A stretch of 64,000 bases of DNA, from NCBI GenBank assembly GCA_046347195.1, contig JAXMGQ010000007.1, forward strand, positions 62,001 through 126,000, read 5' to 3'. Each line of letters begins with the position of its first letter. Position 1 is the first letter of the stretch. The notes beneath the pieces are model-generated. The model saw nothing but the letters and a program-made list of their open reading frames with translations. It made no database searches and was not told where the DNA came from. The position numbers were made by a program, and so were the translations under genes. Shown here piece by piece: positions 33,646-41,954 of the stretch. This stretch comes from TMP-86 sp046347195. Lineage in GTDB: Bacteria; Pseudomonadota; Gammaproteobacteria; Steroidobacterales; Steroidobacteraceae.

Positions 33646-34211
33646 GGCAGCCGCTCGCCCGGGGCCGGCGCTTCCTGCGGAGCACGTCCGGCGAGCCAGA
33701 ACACCTGCGGTAACACGAACAGCAGCGTTGCCACCGAGACCCCGTAGGTGTGGAAATGCACCCAGACGGTCTCGGAGTAGTGCTGCGCGATGTACAGGTT
33801 CGCAAAGGCCACCAGCGCAAACCAGGCGGCCCACACGACGTTGAGCGCGTGCCAGCCGCGCAGCGACAGCCGGATGCCCTCCGGCAGCATCGCCAGGAAC
33901 AGGCGCTGCATCAGCGGACGCGCGCCCACCAGGCTGCTCAGAGCCAGGGTGGCGGCGAGCAGGCCGAACAGCACCGTGGGCTTCCACTGGATGAAGCGCT
34001 TGTCATGCAGGAACAGGGTGGCGGACCCCAGCACCACCACCAGCACCGCGGTGATGACGTGCAGGTCCTTGAACCGGCCGTGGAGAGCGCGATGCACCAG
34101 CATCACGGTGACGCTGGCGACCATGAGCGCCGCGGTGGCCGGGTATATCCCGCCCCAGAGCCAGGCGATGAAGAAGGCGGCGAGCGGAGCGAGTTCGAGC
34201 AGCGTGCCCAT
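33642..34211 (-). CDS. yciB: Inner-membrane septation protein YciB (IspZ)
   Basis: The 189-residue integral membrane protein has five or six transmembrane helices (for example LELAPLAAFFIAWLWGGIY, DLHVITAVLVVVLGSATLF, VVWAAWFALVAFANLYIA). The family signatures FIQWKPTVL and WVHFHTYGVS are present. YciB is linked to envelope integrity and septation in enterobacteria. It is co-directional with and coupled to bolA. Its ATG at 34211 is only 23 bases from the divergent yciO start. Confidence 0.93.
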   Translation of the reverse strand: MGTLLELAPLAAFFIAWLWGGIYPATAALMVASVTVMLVHRALHGRFKDLHVITAVLVVVLGSATLFLHDKRFIQWKPTVLFGLLAATLALSSLVGARPLMQRLFLAMLPEGIRLSLRGWHALNVVWAAWFALVAFANLYIAQHYSETVWVHFHTYGVSVATLLFVLPQVFWLAGRAPQEAPAPGERLP

Positions 34212-34234
34212 CGTTGCGTATCATAGCCAAATCC

Positions 34235-34861
34235 ATGGCCGTCTATTTGCAGCTCCACCCGGTCTCCCCCCAGAAGCGCTTCGTGAGGCAAGCGGTGGAC
34301 GCGCTGCGCTCCGGGGGCGTGATCGTCTATCCCACCGACTCCTGCTATGCCCTTGGTTGCCACATCGGCGACAAGGCGGCCCTGGAGCGGATTCGCGCGC
34401 TGCGCGAGGCCGACCGGCATCACCATTTCACGCTCGTCTGCCGCGATCTGTCGGAAGTCGCGCGGTACGCCCATGTCGAGAACTGGCAGTACCGCCTGCT
34501 GCGGGCCAACACGCCGGGGCCGTACACCTTCCTGCTGCGGGCGACCAAGGAAACCCCGCGCCGGCTCAAGCACGAGCGTCGCGGCACCATTGGCCTGCGG
34601 GTACCCGATCATCCGGTGACCGCCCTGATGCTCGCCGAACTCGGCGAGCCGATCATGAGCTCGACGCTGCACATGCCGGGCGATGAGTTGCCCATGACCG
34701 ACGCCCGCGAGATCGCCGAGCGCCTGGGCACGCGCGTCGAACTCGTGCTCGATGGCGGCAACTGCGGGCTCACGCCCACCACCGTGGTCGACCTGTCGGG
34801 TGAACAGCCAGTACTCGTGCGGCAGGGCCGCGGAGATCCGGCCCCCTTTGCGGGTGGCTGA
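34235..34861 (+). CDS. yciO: YciO/YrdC-type L-threonylcarbamoyladenylate synthase-like protein
   Basis: A 208-residue Sua5-YciO-YrdC domain protein (VRQAVDALRSGGVIVYPTDS; GPYTFLLRATKETPRR; GTIGLRVPDHPVTALML). YrdC and Sua5 make threonylcarbamoyl-AMP for tRNA t6A; the YciO subgroup, which this resembles by length, opening MAVYLQLHP and location next to yciB and trpS, has weak or unclear activity. A TATCAT hexamer (34219-34224) lies 11 bases before the ATG with no Shine-Dalgarno, so the message may be nearly leaderless. Confidence 0.88.
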   Translation: MAVYLQLHPVSPQKRFVRQAVDALRSGGVIVYPTDSCYALGCHIGDKAALERIRALREADRHHHFTLVCRDLSEVARYAHVENWQYRLLRANTPGPYTFLLRATKETPRRLKHERRGTIGLRVPDHPVTALMLAELGEPIMSSTLHMPGDELPMTDAREIAERLGTRVELVLDGGNCGLTPTTVVDLSGEQPVLVRQGRGDPAPFAGG

Positions 34862-34865
34862 TCCG

Positions 34866-34871
34866 TATAAT
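34866..34871 (+). promoter_or_regulatory. -10 box ahead of trpS
   Basis: A consensus TATAAT begins five bases after the yciO stop codon. No convincing -35 is seen at standard spacing. The trpS-scpA-scpB transcript would start near 34878, with about 75 untranslated bases that include an AAGGA ribosome-binding site. Confidence 0.45.
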
Positions 34872-34952
34872 GCGCACCGCCCGCCGTCAAGCGGAAGTGA
34901 CAACAATTCCAAGAGAAAGGTACAGGGTATTGAATAGCAAGGATTTGTCAGC

Positions 34953-36170
34953 ATGACTCCAGGGCCCCTCCAGAACCGGCGCATCCTCTCCGGCATGCGC
35001 CCGACGGGACAACTCCACCTGGGCAACCTGCACGGCGCACTGAAGAACTGGACCGAGCTGCAGTACCAGTACGACTGCTATTACTTCGTGGCGGACTGGC
35101 ATGCGCTGACCACGGGCTACGATGACACCTCGAAGCTCGAGGAACACGTCTGGACCATGGTCATCGACTGGCTCGCGGCCGGGCTGAACCCGGGCGTGAG
35201 CACGCTGTTCATCCAGTCGCGGATCCCTGAGCATGCGGAACTGCACCTGCTGCTGTCGATGATCACGCCCCTGAGCTGGCTCGAGCGCGTGCCGAGCTTC
35301 AAGGACCAGCAGGAACAGCTCTCTGAGAAAGATCTCGCAACCTACGGATTTCTGGGATACCCGTTGCTGCAGTCCGCCGACATCCTGCTGTACCGGCCAC
35401 AGTACGTGCCGGTGGGTGAGGACCAGGTTGCGCACGTCGAGGTCACCCGCGAGGTGGCGCGGCGCTTCAACCACATCTACGGCCGCGAGCCGGAGTTCGA
35501 GCAGAAGGTGGAGAAGGCCATCAAGAGCCTCGGGGCGCGCAATGCCACGCTGTACCGCACCCTGCGCAAGGATTACCAGGAGAAGGGCGCGGAGGAGTCG
35601 CTCGCCCGGGGCCGTGCCCTGGTGGAATCCAACGCCCGCCTCACCGTGGCCGACCGCGACCGGTTGCTCGGCTATCTCGAGGGTGGCGGCATCAGCATCC
35701 TGCCCGAGCCCGAAGTGCTGCTGACCAACACGCCGAAGGTGCCGGGGCTCGACGGACGCAAGATGTCGAAGTCCTATGGCAACACCATCGGGCTGCGCGA
35801 GGACATCGACAGTGTGGTGAAGAAGCTCAAGGCCATGCAGACCGATCCGGCGCGCGTGCGCCGTACCGATCCGGGTGACCCGGAGAAGTGCCCGGTGTGG
35901 GACCTGCACAAGATCTACTCCGACGAGGCCACGTGCAAGTGGGTGTACGACGGCTGCCGCAGCGCCAGCATCGGTTGCCTCGACTGCAAGAAGCCGCTCA
36001 TCGACAAGGTGGTGGAAGAGATCAGCGCCATCACCAAGCGTGCGCAGGAGTTCGAGGAGAATCCCGAGCTGGTCCGGGGTATCATCGCGGAAGGCTGCGA
36101 CAAGGCGCGAACGGTGGCGCGTGAAACCATGGACGCCGTGCGCGAGGCGATGGCGCTCAATTACCGATGA
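34953..36170 (+). CDS. trpS: Tryptophanyl-tRNA synthetase, Fe-S-motif type
   Basis: The 405-residue class I synthetase charges tRNA-Trp. HIGH corresponds to GQLHLGNLHG, and KMSKS to GRKMSKSYGN. Compared with the ~330-residue Bacillus/E. coli form it is longer, and near the C-terminus has C313-x21-C335-x6-C342-x2-C345, close to the C-x22-C-x6-C-x2-C pattern that binds a [4Fe-4S] cluster in Thermotoga maritima TrpRS and contacts the anticodon. Its stop overlaps the scpA start (ATGA), so it forms an operon with scpA-scpB. Confidence 0.95.
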   Translation: MTPGPLQNRRILSGMRPTGQLHLGNLHGALKNWTELQYQYDCYYFVADWHALTTGYDDTSKLEEHVWTMVIDWLAAGLNPGVSTLFIQSRIPEHAELHLLLSMITPLSWLERVPSFKDQQEQLSEKDLATYGFLGYPLLQSADILLYRPQYVPVGEDQVAHVEVTREVARRFNHIYGREPEFEQKVEKAIKSLGARNATLYRTLRKDYQEKGAEESLARGRALVESNARLTVADRDRLLGYLEGGGISILPEPEVLLTNTPKVPGLDGRKMSKSYGNTIGLREDIDSVVKKLKAMQTDPARVRRTDPGDPEKCPVWDLHKIYSDEATCKWVYDGCRSASIGCLDCKKPLIDKVVEEISAITKRAQEFEENPELVRGIIAEGCDKARTVARETMDAVREAMALNYR

Positions 36171-37075
36171 AACCCGAACTGACCCTGGTCTCCAGCAAGC
36201 CGGCCGCTCCCGTGGCAGCCCCACCCGTGGTCCCCGCCCAGGCGGAAATGCCCTTCGCCGTGGTCGAGGGCGAGCCCATCACGGAGCTGCCGAAGGACCT
36301 GTACATCCCGCCGCAGGCGCTCGAGATCTTCCTCGAGGCCTTCGAAGGGCCGCTGGACATGCTGCTGTACCTGATCCGGCGGCAGAACCTCGACATCCTC
36401 GACATCCCCATCGCGGAGATCACCCGCCAGTACATGCAGTACATCGAGCTCATGCAGGAGCTGCAACTCGAACTGGCCGGTGAGTACCTGCTCATGGCCG
36501 CGACCCTCGCCGAGGTGAAATCGCGCATGCTGCTGCCGCGGCCCAGGATCGAGGGGGAGGCGGAGGAGGCGGATCCCCGTGCCGAACTGGTGCGGCGCCT
36601 GCAGGAGTACGAGCGGTTCAAGAAGGCGGCGGAGAACCTGGACCGCATTCCGCGCCAGGAGCGCGACACCTGGATCGCGGGTGCGGAACTGGTGGATCGC
36701 AAGGTGGTGCGGCTGCTGCCGCAGGTCACCCTGCAGGAAATGCTGGTGGCCTTCCAGGAAGTGCTCTCGCGCAGCGACATGTTCGCCCATCACCACGTGC
36801 AGCGCGAGCCGCTGTCGGTGAGACAGCGCATGAGCGAGGTGCTGTCGACGCTCGAGGGCGGCGCATTCGTGGAGTTCGCGCAGCTGTTCCGCCCGGAGGA
36901 AGGCCGTCGCGGCGTGACGGTGACCTTTGTCGCCATTTTGGAACTGCTTCGCGAGGGCCTCATCGATATTGCACAATCCGAACCCTATGCGCCCCTGCAC
37001 GTGCGCAAGGGGAATCCGGCCGGCCGCCACCTGGCGCTGGTCGCTGATACGGCTGACTCCGGGACGACATCATGA
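36167..37075 (+). CDS. scpA: Segregation and condensation protein ScpA
   Basis: The 302-residue kleisin bridges the SMC heads. It has the family core FEGPLDMLLYLIRRQNLDIL and IPIAEITRQYMQYIELMQEL followed by EYLLMAATLAEVKSRMLLP, and a C-terminal winged helix (VTVTFVAILELLREGLIDIA). An N-terminal extension of ~45 residues is variable. It is coupled to trpS upstream and scpB downstream by ATGA overlaps. Confidence 0.95.
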   Translation: MKPELTLVSSKPAAPVAAPPVVPAQAEMPFAVVEGEPITELPKDLYIPPQALEIFLEAFEGPLDMLLYLIRRQNLDILDIPIAEITRQYMQYIELMQELQLELAGEYLLMAATLAEVKSRMLLPRPRIEGEAEEADPRAELVRRLQEYERFKKAAENLDRIPRQERDTWIAGAELVDRKVVRLLPQVTLQEMLVAFQEVLSRSDMFAHHHVQREPLSVRQRMSEVLSTLEGGAFVEFAQLFRPEEGRRGVTVTFVAILELLREGLIDIAQSEPYAPLHVRKGNPAGRHLALVADTADSGTTS

Positions 37076-37827
37076 CCGAACTGTACGTACGCAATGTGGT
37101 GGAGGCAGCGCTGCTCGCGGCCGGACGGCCTTTGGCGGTGAGCGAGCTGGCAGCGCTGCTGGGCGCCGGCGAGACTCCCGCGGAGGAAGCGGTCAGCGCA
37201 GCGCTCGCGGAACTCGCCGCTGACTACGAATCACGCGGCATCGAGCTGAAGGAAGTCGCCAATGGCTGGCGCATCCAGATCCGCTCCAGCGTGGCGGATC
37301 CGGTGTCCAGGCTCTGGCAGGAGCGGCCGGCGAAGTATTCGCGCGCGCTGCTCGAGACACTCGCGCTGGTGGCCTACCGCCAGCCGATCACGCGCGGTGA
37401 GATCGAGCAGATCCGTGGCGTGGCGGTGAATCCGAACATCATCAAGACGCTGCTGGAGCGCAATTGGGTTCGCGTCGTCGGCCACCGCGACGTTCCCGGG
37501 CGCCCGGAGCTGTTGGGCACCACCCGCGATTTCCTCGACTACTTCGGGCTGAAGAAGCTCGATGACCTGCCGACGCTGGTGCAACTCAAGGAGATGGAGG
37601 ATCTGCGCATCCAGTTGGCGCTGCCGGGCGCGGAGCCCGTGGCGCCGGCGGCCGAGGTCGCCGAAGCCGGCGAACCGGCGGCGGCCGAGGCCATCGCCGA
37701 CATCGAATCCGGCGCCGATGAACCCCTCGCGGAGGATGAGGAGCCGGGCACTGCGGAGGATGGCACTCCCGGGCTCGAGGCCCGCCCGCAGGGCATGGTC
37801 GCTTCCGGCCCTGACCGGGACGACTGA
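37072..37827 (+). CDS. scpB: Segregation and condensation protein ScpB
   Basis: The 251-residue winged-helix protein joins ScpA and SMC in the condensin complex. Conserved motifs are VVEAALLAAGRPLAVSEL, ALLETLALVAYRQPITRGEI and GRPELLGTTRDFLDYFGLKK. The C-terminal 60 residues are acidic and low-complexity, probably disordered. The start overlaps the scpA stop; the pseudouridine-synthase-like gene follows after 11 bases, the common scpAB-rluB order. Confidence 0.95.
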   Translation: MTELYVRNVVEAALLAAGRPLAVSELAALLGAGETPAEEAVSAALAELAADYESRGIELKEVANGWRIQIRSSVADPVSRLWQERPAKYSRALLETLALVAYRQPITRGEIEQIRGVAVNPNIIKTLLERNWVRVVGHRDVPGRPELLGTTRDFLDYFGLKKLDDLPTLVQLKEMEDLRIQLALPGAEPVAPAAEVAEAGEPAAAEAIADIESGADEPLAEDEEPGTAEDGTPGLEARPQGMVASGPDRDD

Positions 37828-37838
37828 CCCCACCTGGC

Positions 37839-38675
37839 GTGACGCATCGCCGACCGGCGCGACGCCGGACTCGTGCCCCCGGCCGCGGCAAAGCCGCGGC
37901 GGCAGCCCCCACCGAACGCATCCAGAAGGTGCTGGCTGCCGCAGGCGTGGGCTCGCGGCGCGAGATCGAGCGCTGGATCGCGGCCGGTCGTTTGCTGGTC
38001 AACGGCGTCGTGCCCGAGCCGGGCGCAAGGCTCGGCGAGGCCGATCGGGTGACGGTGGATGGCCGGCCCGTCCGCCTCAAGTCACGGGCTCCCGACGAGC
38101 CGTCCCACCTCTTGCTGCTGCATCGGCCGCCGGGTACCCCGCTGGATCTCAAGGAGGCGGCGCTGCGCGCCGCCGATCACCTGGGGAAGTCGGGAGCCGC
38201 ACGCCGCTGGCTCGCGATCAACCGGCTCCCGCCGGTGGACGGTGGCCTGGAACTGCTGACGGACGATGGGGCGCTCAGCCTGCGCATCTCGCGCGCCGTG
38301 CACGCGCTCACCATGGACTATGTCCTGCGGGTGCGGGGTGCCATCAGCGAGGAACTGCTGCGCGACCTGCGTGATGCCACCGAAGTCGAAGGCGAACCGG
38401 TGAGCATCCTCGAGGCCGAGGCACAACTCGGCGAGGGGCAGAACCACTGGCTGCAGATCACGGCCCGCGCCACGCGTCCGGCGTCGATCCGCCACTGGCT
38501 GGCGGCGCGCGGCATCATCGTCAGCCGGCTCATGCGCATCCGGCTCGGGCCGGTGCACCTGGGGCGCGATGTGCCTCGTGGCCGGCTGCGGGAAGTGACC
38601 CTGGGCGAGCGCAATGCCTTGCTGAACGAGGTGGAGGCAGCGTGCCGCTCAGCGGTGCGATTCGCCGAGCAATGA
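37839..38675 (+). CDS. RsuA/RluB-family pseudouridine synthase homologue lacking the catalytic Asp
   Basis: The 278-residue protein starts at GTG 37839. An Arg/Ala-rich N-terminus precedes an S4 RNA-binding domain (RIQKVLAAAGVGSRREIERW to VDGRPVRL, ~26-85) and a domain aligning with RsuA/RluB/RluE enzymes to the end. The place where the family has GRLDxxTxGLL reads NRLPPVDGGLELLTDDG, so the invariant catalytic Asp is Pro131 and the nearby Thr is Asp134. The KPxG segment is also altered (LLHRPPGTPLDL). By position next to scpB it is the RluB orthologue, which would modify 23S rRNA U2605, but catalysis is not expected. It might still bind rRNA. Confidence 0.85.
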   Translation: MTHRRPARRRTRAPGRGKAAAAAPTERIQKVLAAAGVGSRREIERWIAAGRLLVNGVVPEPGARLGEADRVTVDGRPVRLKSRAPDEPSHLLLLHRPPGTPLDLKEAALRAADHLGKSGAARRWLAINRLPPVDGGLELLTDDGALSLRISRAVHALTMDYVLRVRGAISEELLRDLRDATEVEGEPVSILEAEAQLGEGQNHWLQITARATRPASIRHWLAARGIIVSRLMRIRLGPVHLGRDVPRGRLREVTLGERNALLNEVEAACRSAVRFAEQ

Positions 38676-39761
38676 AACGAGTTCGTCCTTCCACATCACG
38701 GCCCAGGTGTGCGTGCCGTGGCCGTGGGTGGCGAGCGATGCCGGCAGCAGCGTGAAGTGGCCGCGCGGCAGCCGCTTCGCCTCGCGTTCGGCGATGCCCA
38801 GTTCCGGTGGATTGATGAAATCATCCGCGGAGTTGACCCATGCAACGGGCACGTGGATGTCCTGCAATTTCCGCGAAGGATCGTAGTTGCGTGAGGAGGC
38901 GACCTGGTACAGCAGGTCGTTCGCATCGAGGCGCGCCATCGAGCGTGCGAGGGTCTCTTCCATGAATCGGTCCGCCGCCTCGCGGGTGGGGTAGCTCATC
39001 TGCCAGGGCAGTGGCGCGCTGCCCGCGAGCATCAGCAGGCCCGCCGCGGTGCGCAGCGCACGCACCGGCTGCACGGTGTACTCGCCCCCGCGCCAGTCGG
39101 GATCGGTGCTGATGGCCGTGAGGATCAGGTCGCGCCAGATGCGGTTGCGCCCGGCGATCGGCACGGGCAGGCAGGCCAGCGGCATCAGCGCAGCGGCGAA
39201 CCCCGGGTAGGTCTCACCCCAGACCCAGGCGTGCATGCAGCCCATCGAGGTGCCGAGGATCAGCCGCAGGTGGTCGATGCCCAGACCCCGCAGCAGCAGT
39301 TCATGCTGCGCCCGGACCATGTCGTCGTAGTCATAGTGCGGGAACCGCGCGTGCAGTCCATCGCTGGGCTTGCTGGAGCCGCCATGGCCGAGGTTGTCGG
39401 GCATGATGATGAAGTATTCGCGGACATCCAGCGGCTGACCGGGTCCGAACAGTTCGCCGGCGAACTGCGGCACCAGGAACTGCGCACCCGAGCCGCCCGT
39501 GCCGTGCAGCAGCAGCACCGCGTTGTCGATGCGACCCTGCGCGTCGCGATGCGCGGTGCCCAGCGTCGCGTAATGCAGCCGCAGTCGCGGCAGGGACTCG
39601 CCGGAGCCGAAGCTGAATGAGGCGATCTCGAAGTCCGCCGACGTGGGCGCGGGGAGCGGCGATGCAGGCGGGTCGGCCGCCGCACCGGCCGCACCGGCCG
39701 CGCTCGCCAGCAGTGCGAGCAACACGGCCAGGAACCGGCGGCAGGAGACCTCACTGCGCAT
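38649..39761 (-). CDS. Exported alpha/beta hydrolase, homoserine-acetyltransferase-like
   Basis: The 370-residue protein starts at 39761 with a Sec signal peptide (FLAVLLALLASAAGAAGAAA). The alpha/beta-hydrolase fold resembles MetX: oxyanion region LLLHGTGGSGAQF, nucleophile elbow GTSMGCMHAW, Asp in VNSADDFINPP and His in ASLATHGHGTHTW. Export argues against a cytosolic methionine-pathway enzyme and for a periplasmic esterase or lipase-like activity. It overlaps the SDR gene by 11 bases upstream and the convergent pseudouridine-synthase-like gene by 27 bases. Confidence 0.83.
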   Translation of the reverse strand: MRSEVSCRRFLAVLLALLASAAGAAGAAADPPASPLPAPTSADFEIASFSFGSGESLPRLRLHYATLGTAHRDAQGRIDNAVLLLHGTGGSGAQFLVPQFAGELFGPGQPLDVREYFIIMPDNLGHGGSSKPSDGLHARFPHYDYDDMVRAQHELLLRGLGIDHLRLILGTSMGCMHAWVWGETYPGFAAALMPLACLPVPIAGRNRIWRDLILTAISTDPDWRGGEYTVQPVRALRTAAGLLMLAGSAPLPWQMSYPTREAADRFMEETLARSMARLDANDLLYQVASSRNYDPSRKLQDIHVPVAWVNSADDFINPPELGIAEREAKRLPRGHFTLLPASLATHGHGTHTWAVMWKDELVSLLGESHR

Positions 39762-40509
39762 CGAAATGCTGCCCGTTGATGCCTCGACTGTCCGACCCCA
39801 GCAGGTACAGGAACACGCCGGTGAGCGAGCCGGGCTCGCGCACGCTGGCGGGATTTTCGGCAGGATAAGCGGCTGCACGCATCGGCGTGCGCATCGCGCC
39901 GGGGTTCACGGTGTTGACGCGCAGCCGGCCTTCGGCTTCCACCTCGAGCGCCAGCATCGCGCCCAGGGACTCGAGGCCGGCCTTGGCCACGGCATAGGCG
40001 CCCCAGTAGGCCTTGGGCCGCCGGGCAACGCTGCTGCTGACGAACACGATGGACGCATCGGCCCCGCGGCGCATCACCGGCATCAGCACCTGGGTGAGGA
40101 TGAACGGCGCGGTGAGGTCGACGTGCAGCACCTTGCACCAGGTGGGCACATCGTACTGGTCGACCGGCGAGCGATCCCCGAGCAGCGCTGCGCAATGCAC
40201 CAGTCCGTCGAGCCTCCCGAACTCCCGCTCGATGACACCGGCCAGTTCGTCGTACTGCACGGCCGTCGCCGTGGTGAAGTCGATGGGTGCCAGCGCGGGC
40301 CGTGGACCACCGCTGGCCTCGATGGCATCGTAGACGCACTCCAGGCGCGACTGCCGCCGCCCGCACAGCACCACCTGCGCGCCGGCGCGCGCGCAGTCCA
40401 GCGCCAGCGCCTTGCCCAGGCCGCCGCCCGCGCCGGTCACGAGCACCACCTTGTCGCGCAGCAGGTCCCGGGGCGCCTGGTATCTCAAGGGGTCGATCAT
40501 GCGAAGCAT
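39751..40509 (-). CDS. yciK: YciK-like short-chain dehydrogenase/reductase
   Basis: A 252-residue SDR with the cofactor motif TGAGGGLG (25-32) and the catalytic set SSS...YAVAK (IVFVSSSVARRPKAYWGAYAVAK). It matches YciK by the opening MIDPLRYQAPRDLLRDKVVL and by its place beside mupP and ubiG, as in Pseudomonas. The substrate is unknown. It may start at 40509 (used here) or at 40500 (MIDPLRY); neither has a strong Shine-Dalgarno. The stop of the upstream phosphatase is only four bases away. Confidence 0.88.
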   Translation of the reverse strand: MLRMIDPLRYQAPRDLLRDKVVLVTGAGGGLGKALALDCARAGAQVVLCGRRQSRLECVYDAIEASGGPRPALAPIDFTTATAVQYDELAGVIEREFGRLDGLVHCAALLGDRSPVDQYDVPTWCKVLHVDLTAPFILTQVLMPVMRRGADASIVFVSSSVARRPKAYWGAYAVAKAGLESLGAMLALEVEAEGRLRVNTVNPGAMRTPMRAAAYPAENPASVREPGSLTGVFLYLLGSDSRGINGQHFDAQ

Positions 40510-40513
40510 CCGT

Positions 40514-41212
40514 TCATAGCCACTCACGCTGCCGCAGCCATTCGAGCAGCTCCTGCGGCTGCTGCAGTTCGCCATCGGCCTGCCAGTCGGCAGGATGGTC
40601 CTCCTCGCCGAGATAACCGTAGCGCGCGATCAGCGAGGTCATGCCGCGGCGCGCCGCCTGGATGTCGCGCTCGGCATCCCCCACGTACACACAGGCCGCG
40701 GCCGGCGCGCCCGCGAGGCGCGCGGCATGCAGCAGCAGGGCCGGGTGCGGCTTGCGCGTGGGCAGCGTGTCACCGCTCACCACGCAGGCAAAGCGGTGCA
40801 GGATCCCGAGGCGCTCGAGCAGCGGCTGCGTCAGCCAGCCGGGCTTGTTGGTGACGATGCCCACGGGGATGCCACGAGACTGCAGCTCATCCAGTGTCGC
40901 CGACATGTGGGGGAACAGGCAGGTGCCTTCGAACAGGTTGTCGCCGTAGATCGCGAGGAAGCGCTGCTGCAGGCTCGCGTGCCCGGCTTCATCATGATCG
41001 GGGAACCCCACGCGCACCAGGCGCAGCGAGCCATGGCTCACGCTCGGCCGCAATGCCTCGAAGGCCATCGGCGCAAGACCCTCTTCCGCACGCAGGCGGT
41101 TCAGGGCGCCCGTCATGTCCGGCGCGGTATCGAGCAGCGTCCCGTCCAGATCGAGCAGCACTGCGCGGCTCGCGGCCCGCGCATCACGGGCGATCGAGCT
41201 GGAAATGCGCAA
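40514..41212 (-). CDS. HAD phosphatase, probable N-acetylmuramate 6-phosphate phosphatase (MupP) or phosphoglycolate phosphatase
   Basis: A 232-residue HAD hydrolase of the Gph subgroup: motif I DLDGTLLDTAPD, motif II VTNKPG, motif III KPHP and motif IV VGDAERDIQAAR. Sequence alone suggests phosphoglycolate phosphatase. However, the gene sits between ubiG and yciK, the position I recall for Pseudomonas MupP, which dephosphorylates MurNAc-6-P in the AmgK/MurU peptidoglycan recycling route. I therefore favour MupP but cannot settle it. It overlaps ubiG by 29 bases. Confidence 0.85.
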   Translation of the reverse strand: MRISSSIARDARAASRAVLLDLDGTLLDTAPDMTGALNRLRAEEGLAPMAFEALRPSVSHGSLRLVRVGFPDHDEAGHASLQQRFLAIYGDNLFEGTCLFPHMSATLDELQSRGIPVGIVTNKPGWLTQPLLERLGILHRFACVVSGDTLPTRKPHPALLLHAARLAGAPAAACVYVGDAERDIQAARRGMTSLIARYGYLGEEDHPADWQADGELQQPQELLEWLRQREWL

Positions 41213-41888
41213 GGTAGTTCACATCCGCATCCTGCGTGCAGCGGAAACTCTGCAGGAACGGGTTGTAGGCGATGCCGGTGACATCGCGCAGCGTGAGCCC
41301 GAGGGACCGTCCCCAGCGCGCCAGCTCCGAGGGCCGGATGAGGCGGCGGTATTCGTGCGTGCCGCGGGGCACGAGCCGCAGCAGGTGCTCGGCGCCGATG
41401 ATGGCCAGCGCAAAGGACTTCAGATTGCGATTGATCGTGGAGAGGAACAGCAAACCGCCGGGTGCGAGCAGGGTGCGCATGGCCGCGAGGCTCGAGGCCG
41501 GGTCCGGAACGTGCTCGAGCATCTCCATGCAGGTGATGACATCGAAGGTTCCGGGCGCCTCCGCCGCGAGGTCCTCCACGGTCTGCTGCCGGTAGTGGAT
41601 GTCGAGCCCCGCCTCCAGCGCATGCAGGCGCGCCACCTCGAGTGCCTCGGCCGCCATGTCGATGGCCGTGAGCCGCGCGCCGGCTCGGCGCAAGCCTTCG
41701 GCAAGGATGCCGCCACCGCACCCGACATCGAGCACCGGCCGGTCGCGCACGGTGGCACGGGCGAGGACGTAGTCGAGCCGCAGCGGATTCAGGTCGTGCA
41801 GGGGCCGGAAAGGACCGCGCGGATCCCACCAGCTTTGCGCCTGCGCGTTGAACTTGTCGAGCTCGGCGACATCGACATTGGCGCCCAT
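41184..41888 (-). CDS. ubiG: Ubiquinone biosynthesis O-methyltransferase UbiG
   Basis: The 234-residue SAM-dependent enzyme carries out both O-methylations in ubiquinone synthesis. Motif I is VLDVGCGGG (52-60), and the family segments NAQAQSWWDPRGPFRPLHDL and NPFLQSFRCTQDADVNYLAH are diagnostic. Its presence shows aerobic ubiquinone metabolism. The leftward operon continues into the HAD phosphatase with a 29-base overlap; the mtaD-like gene lies 66 bases upstream. Confidence 0.95.
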   Translation of the reverse strand: MGANVDVAELDKFNAQAQSWWDPRGPFRPLHDLNPLRLDYVLARATVRDRPVLDVGCGGGILAEGLRRAGARLTAIDMAAEALEVARLHALEAGLDIHYRQQTVEDLAAEAPGTFDVITCMEMLEHVPDPASSLAAMRTLLAPGGLLFLSTINRNLKSFALAIIGAEHLLRLVPRGTHEYRRLIRPSELARWGRSLGLTLRDVTGIAYNPFLQSFRCTQDADVNYLAHFQLDRP

Positions 41889-41954
41889 CGAGCCTGTATC
41901 CGGTTGCGTGGAGGGACCCGCAGTCTAGCACCTGCCTCGTGGCCCCGCCTCGCG

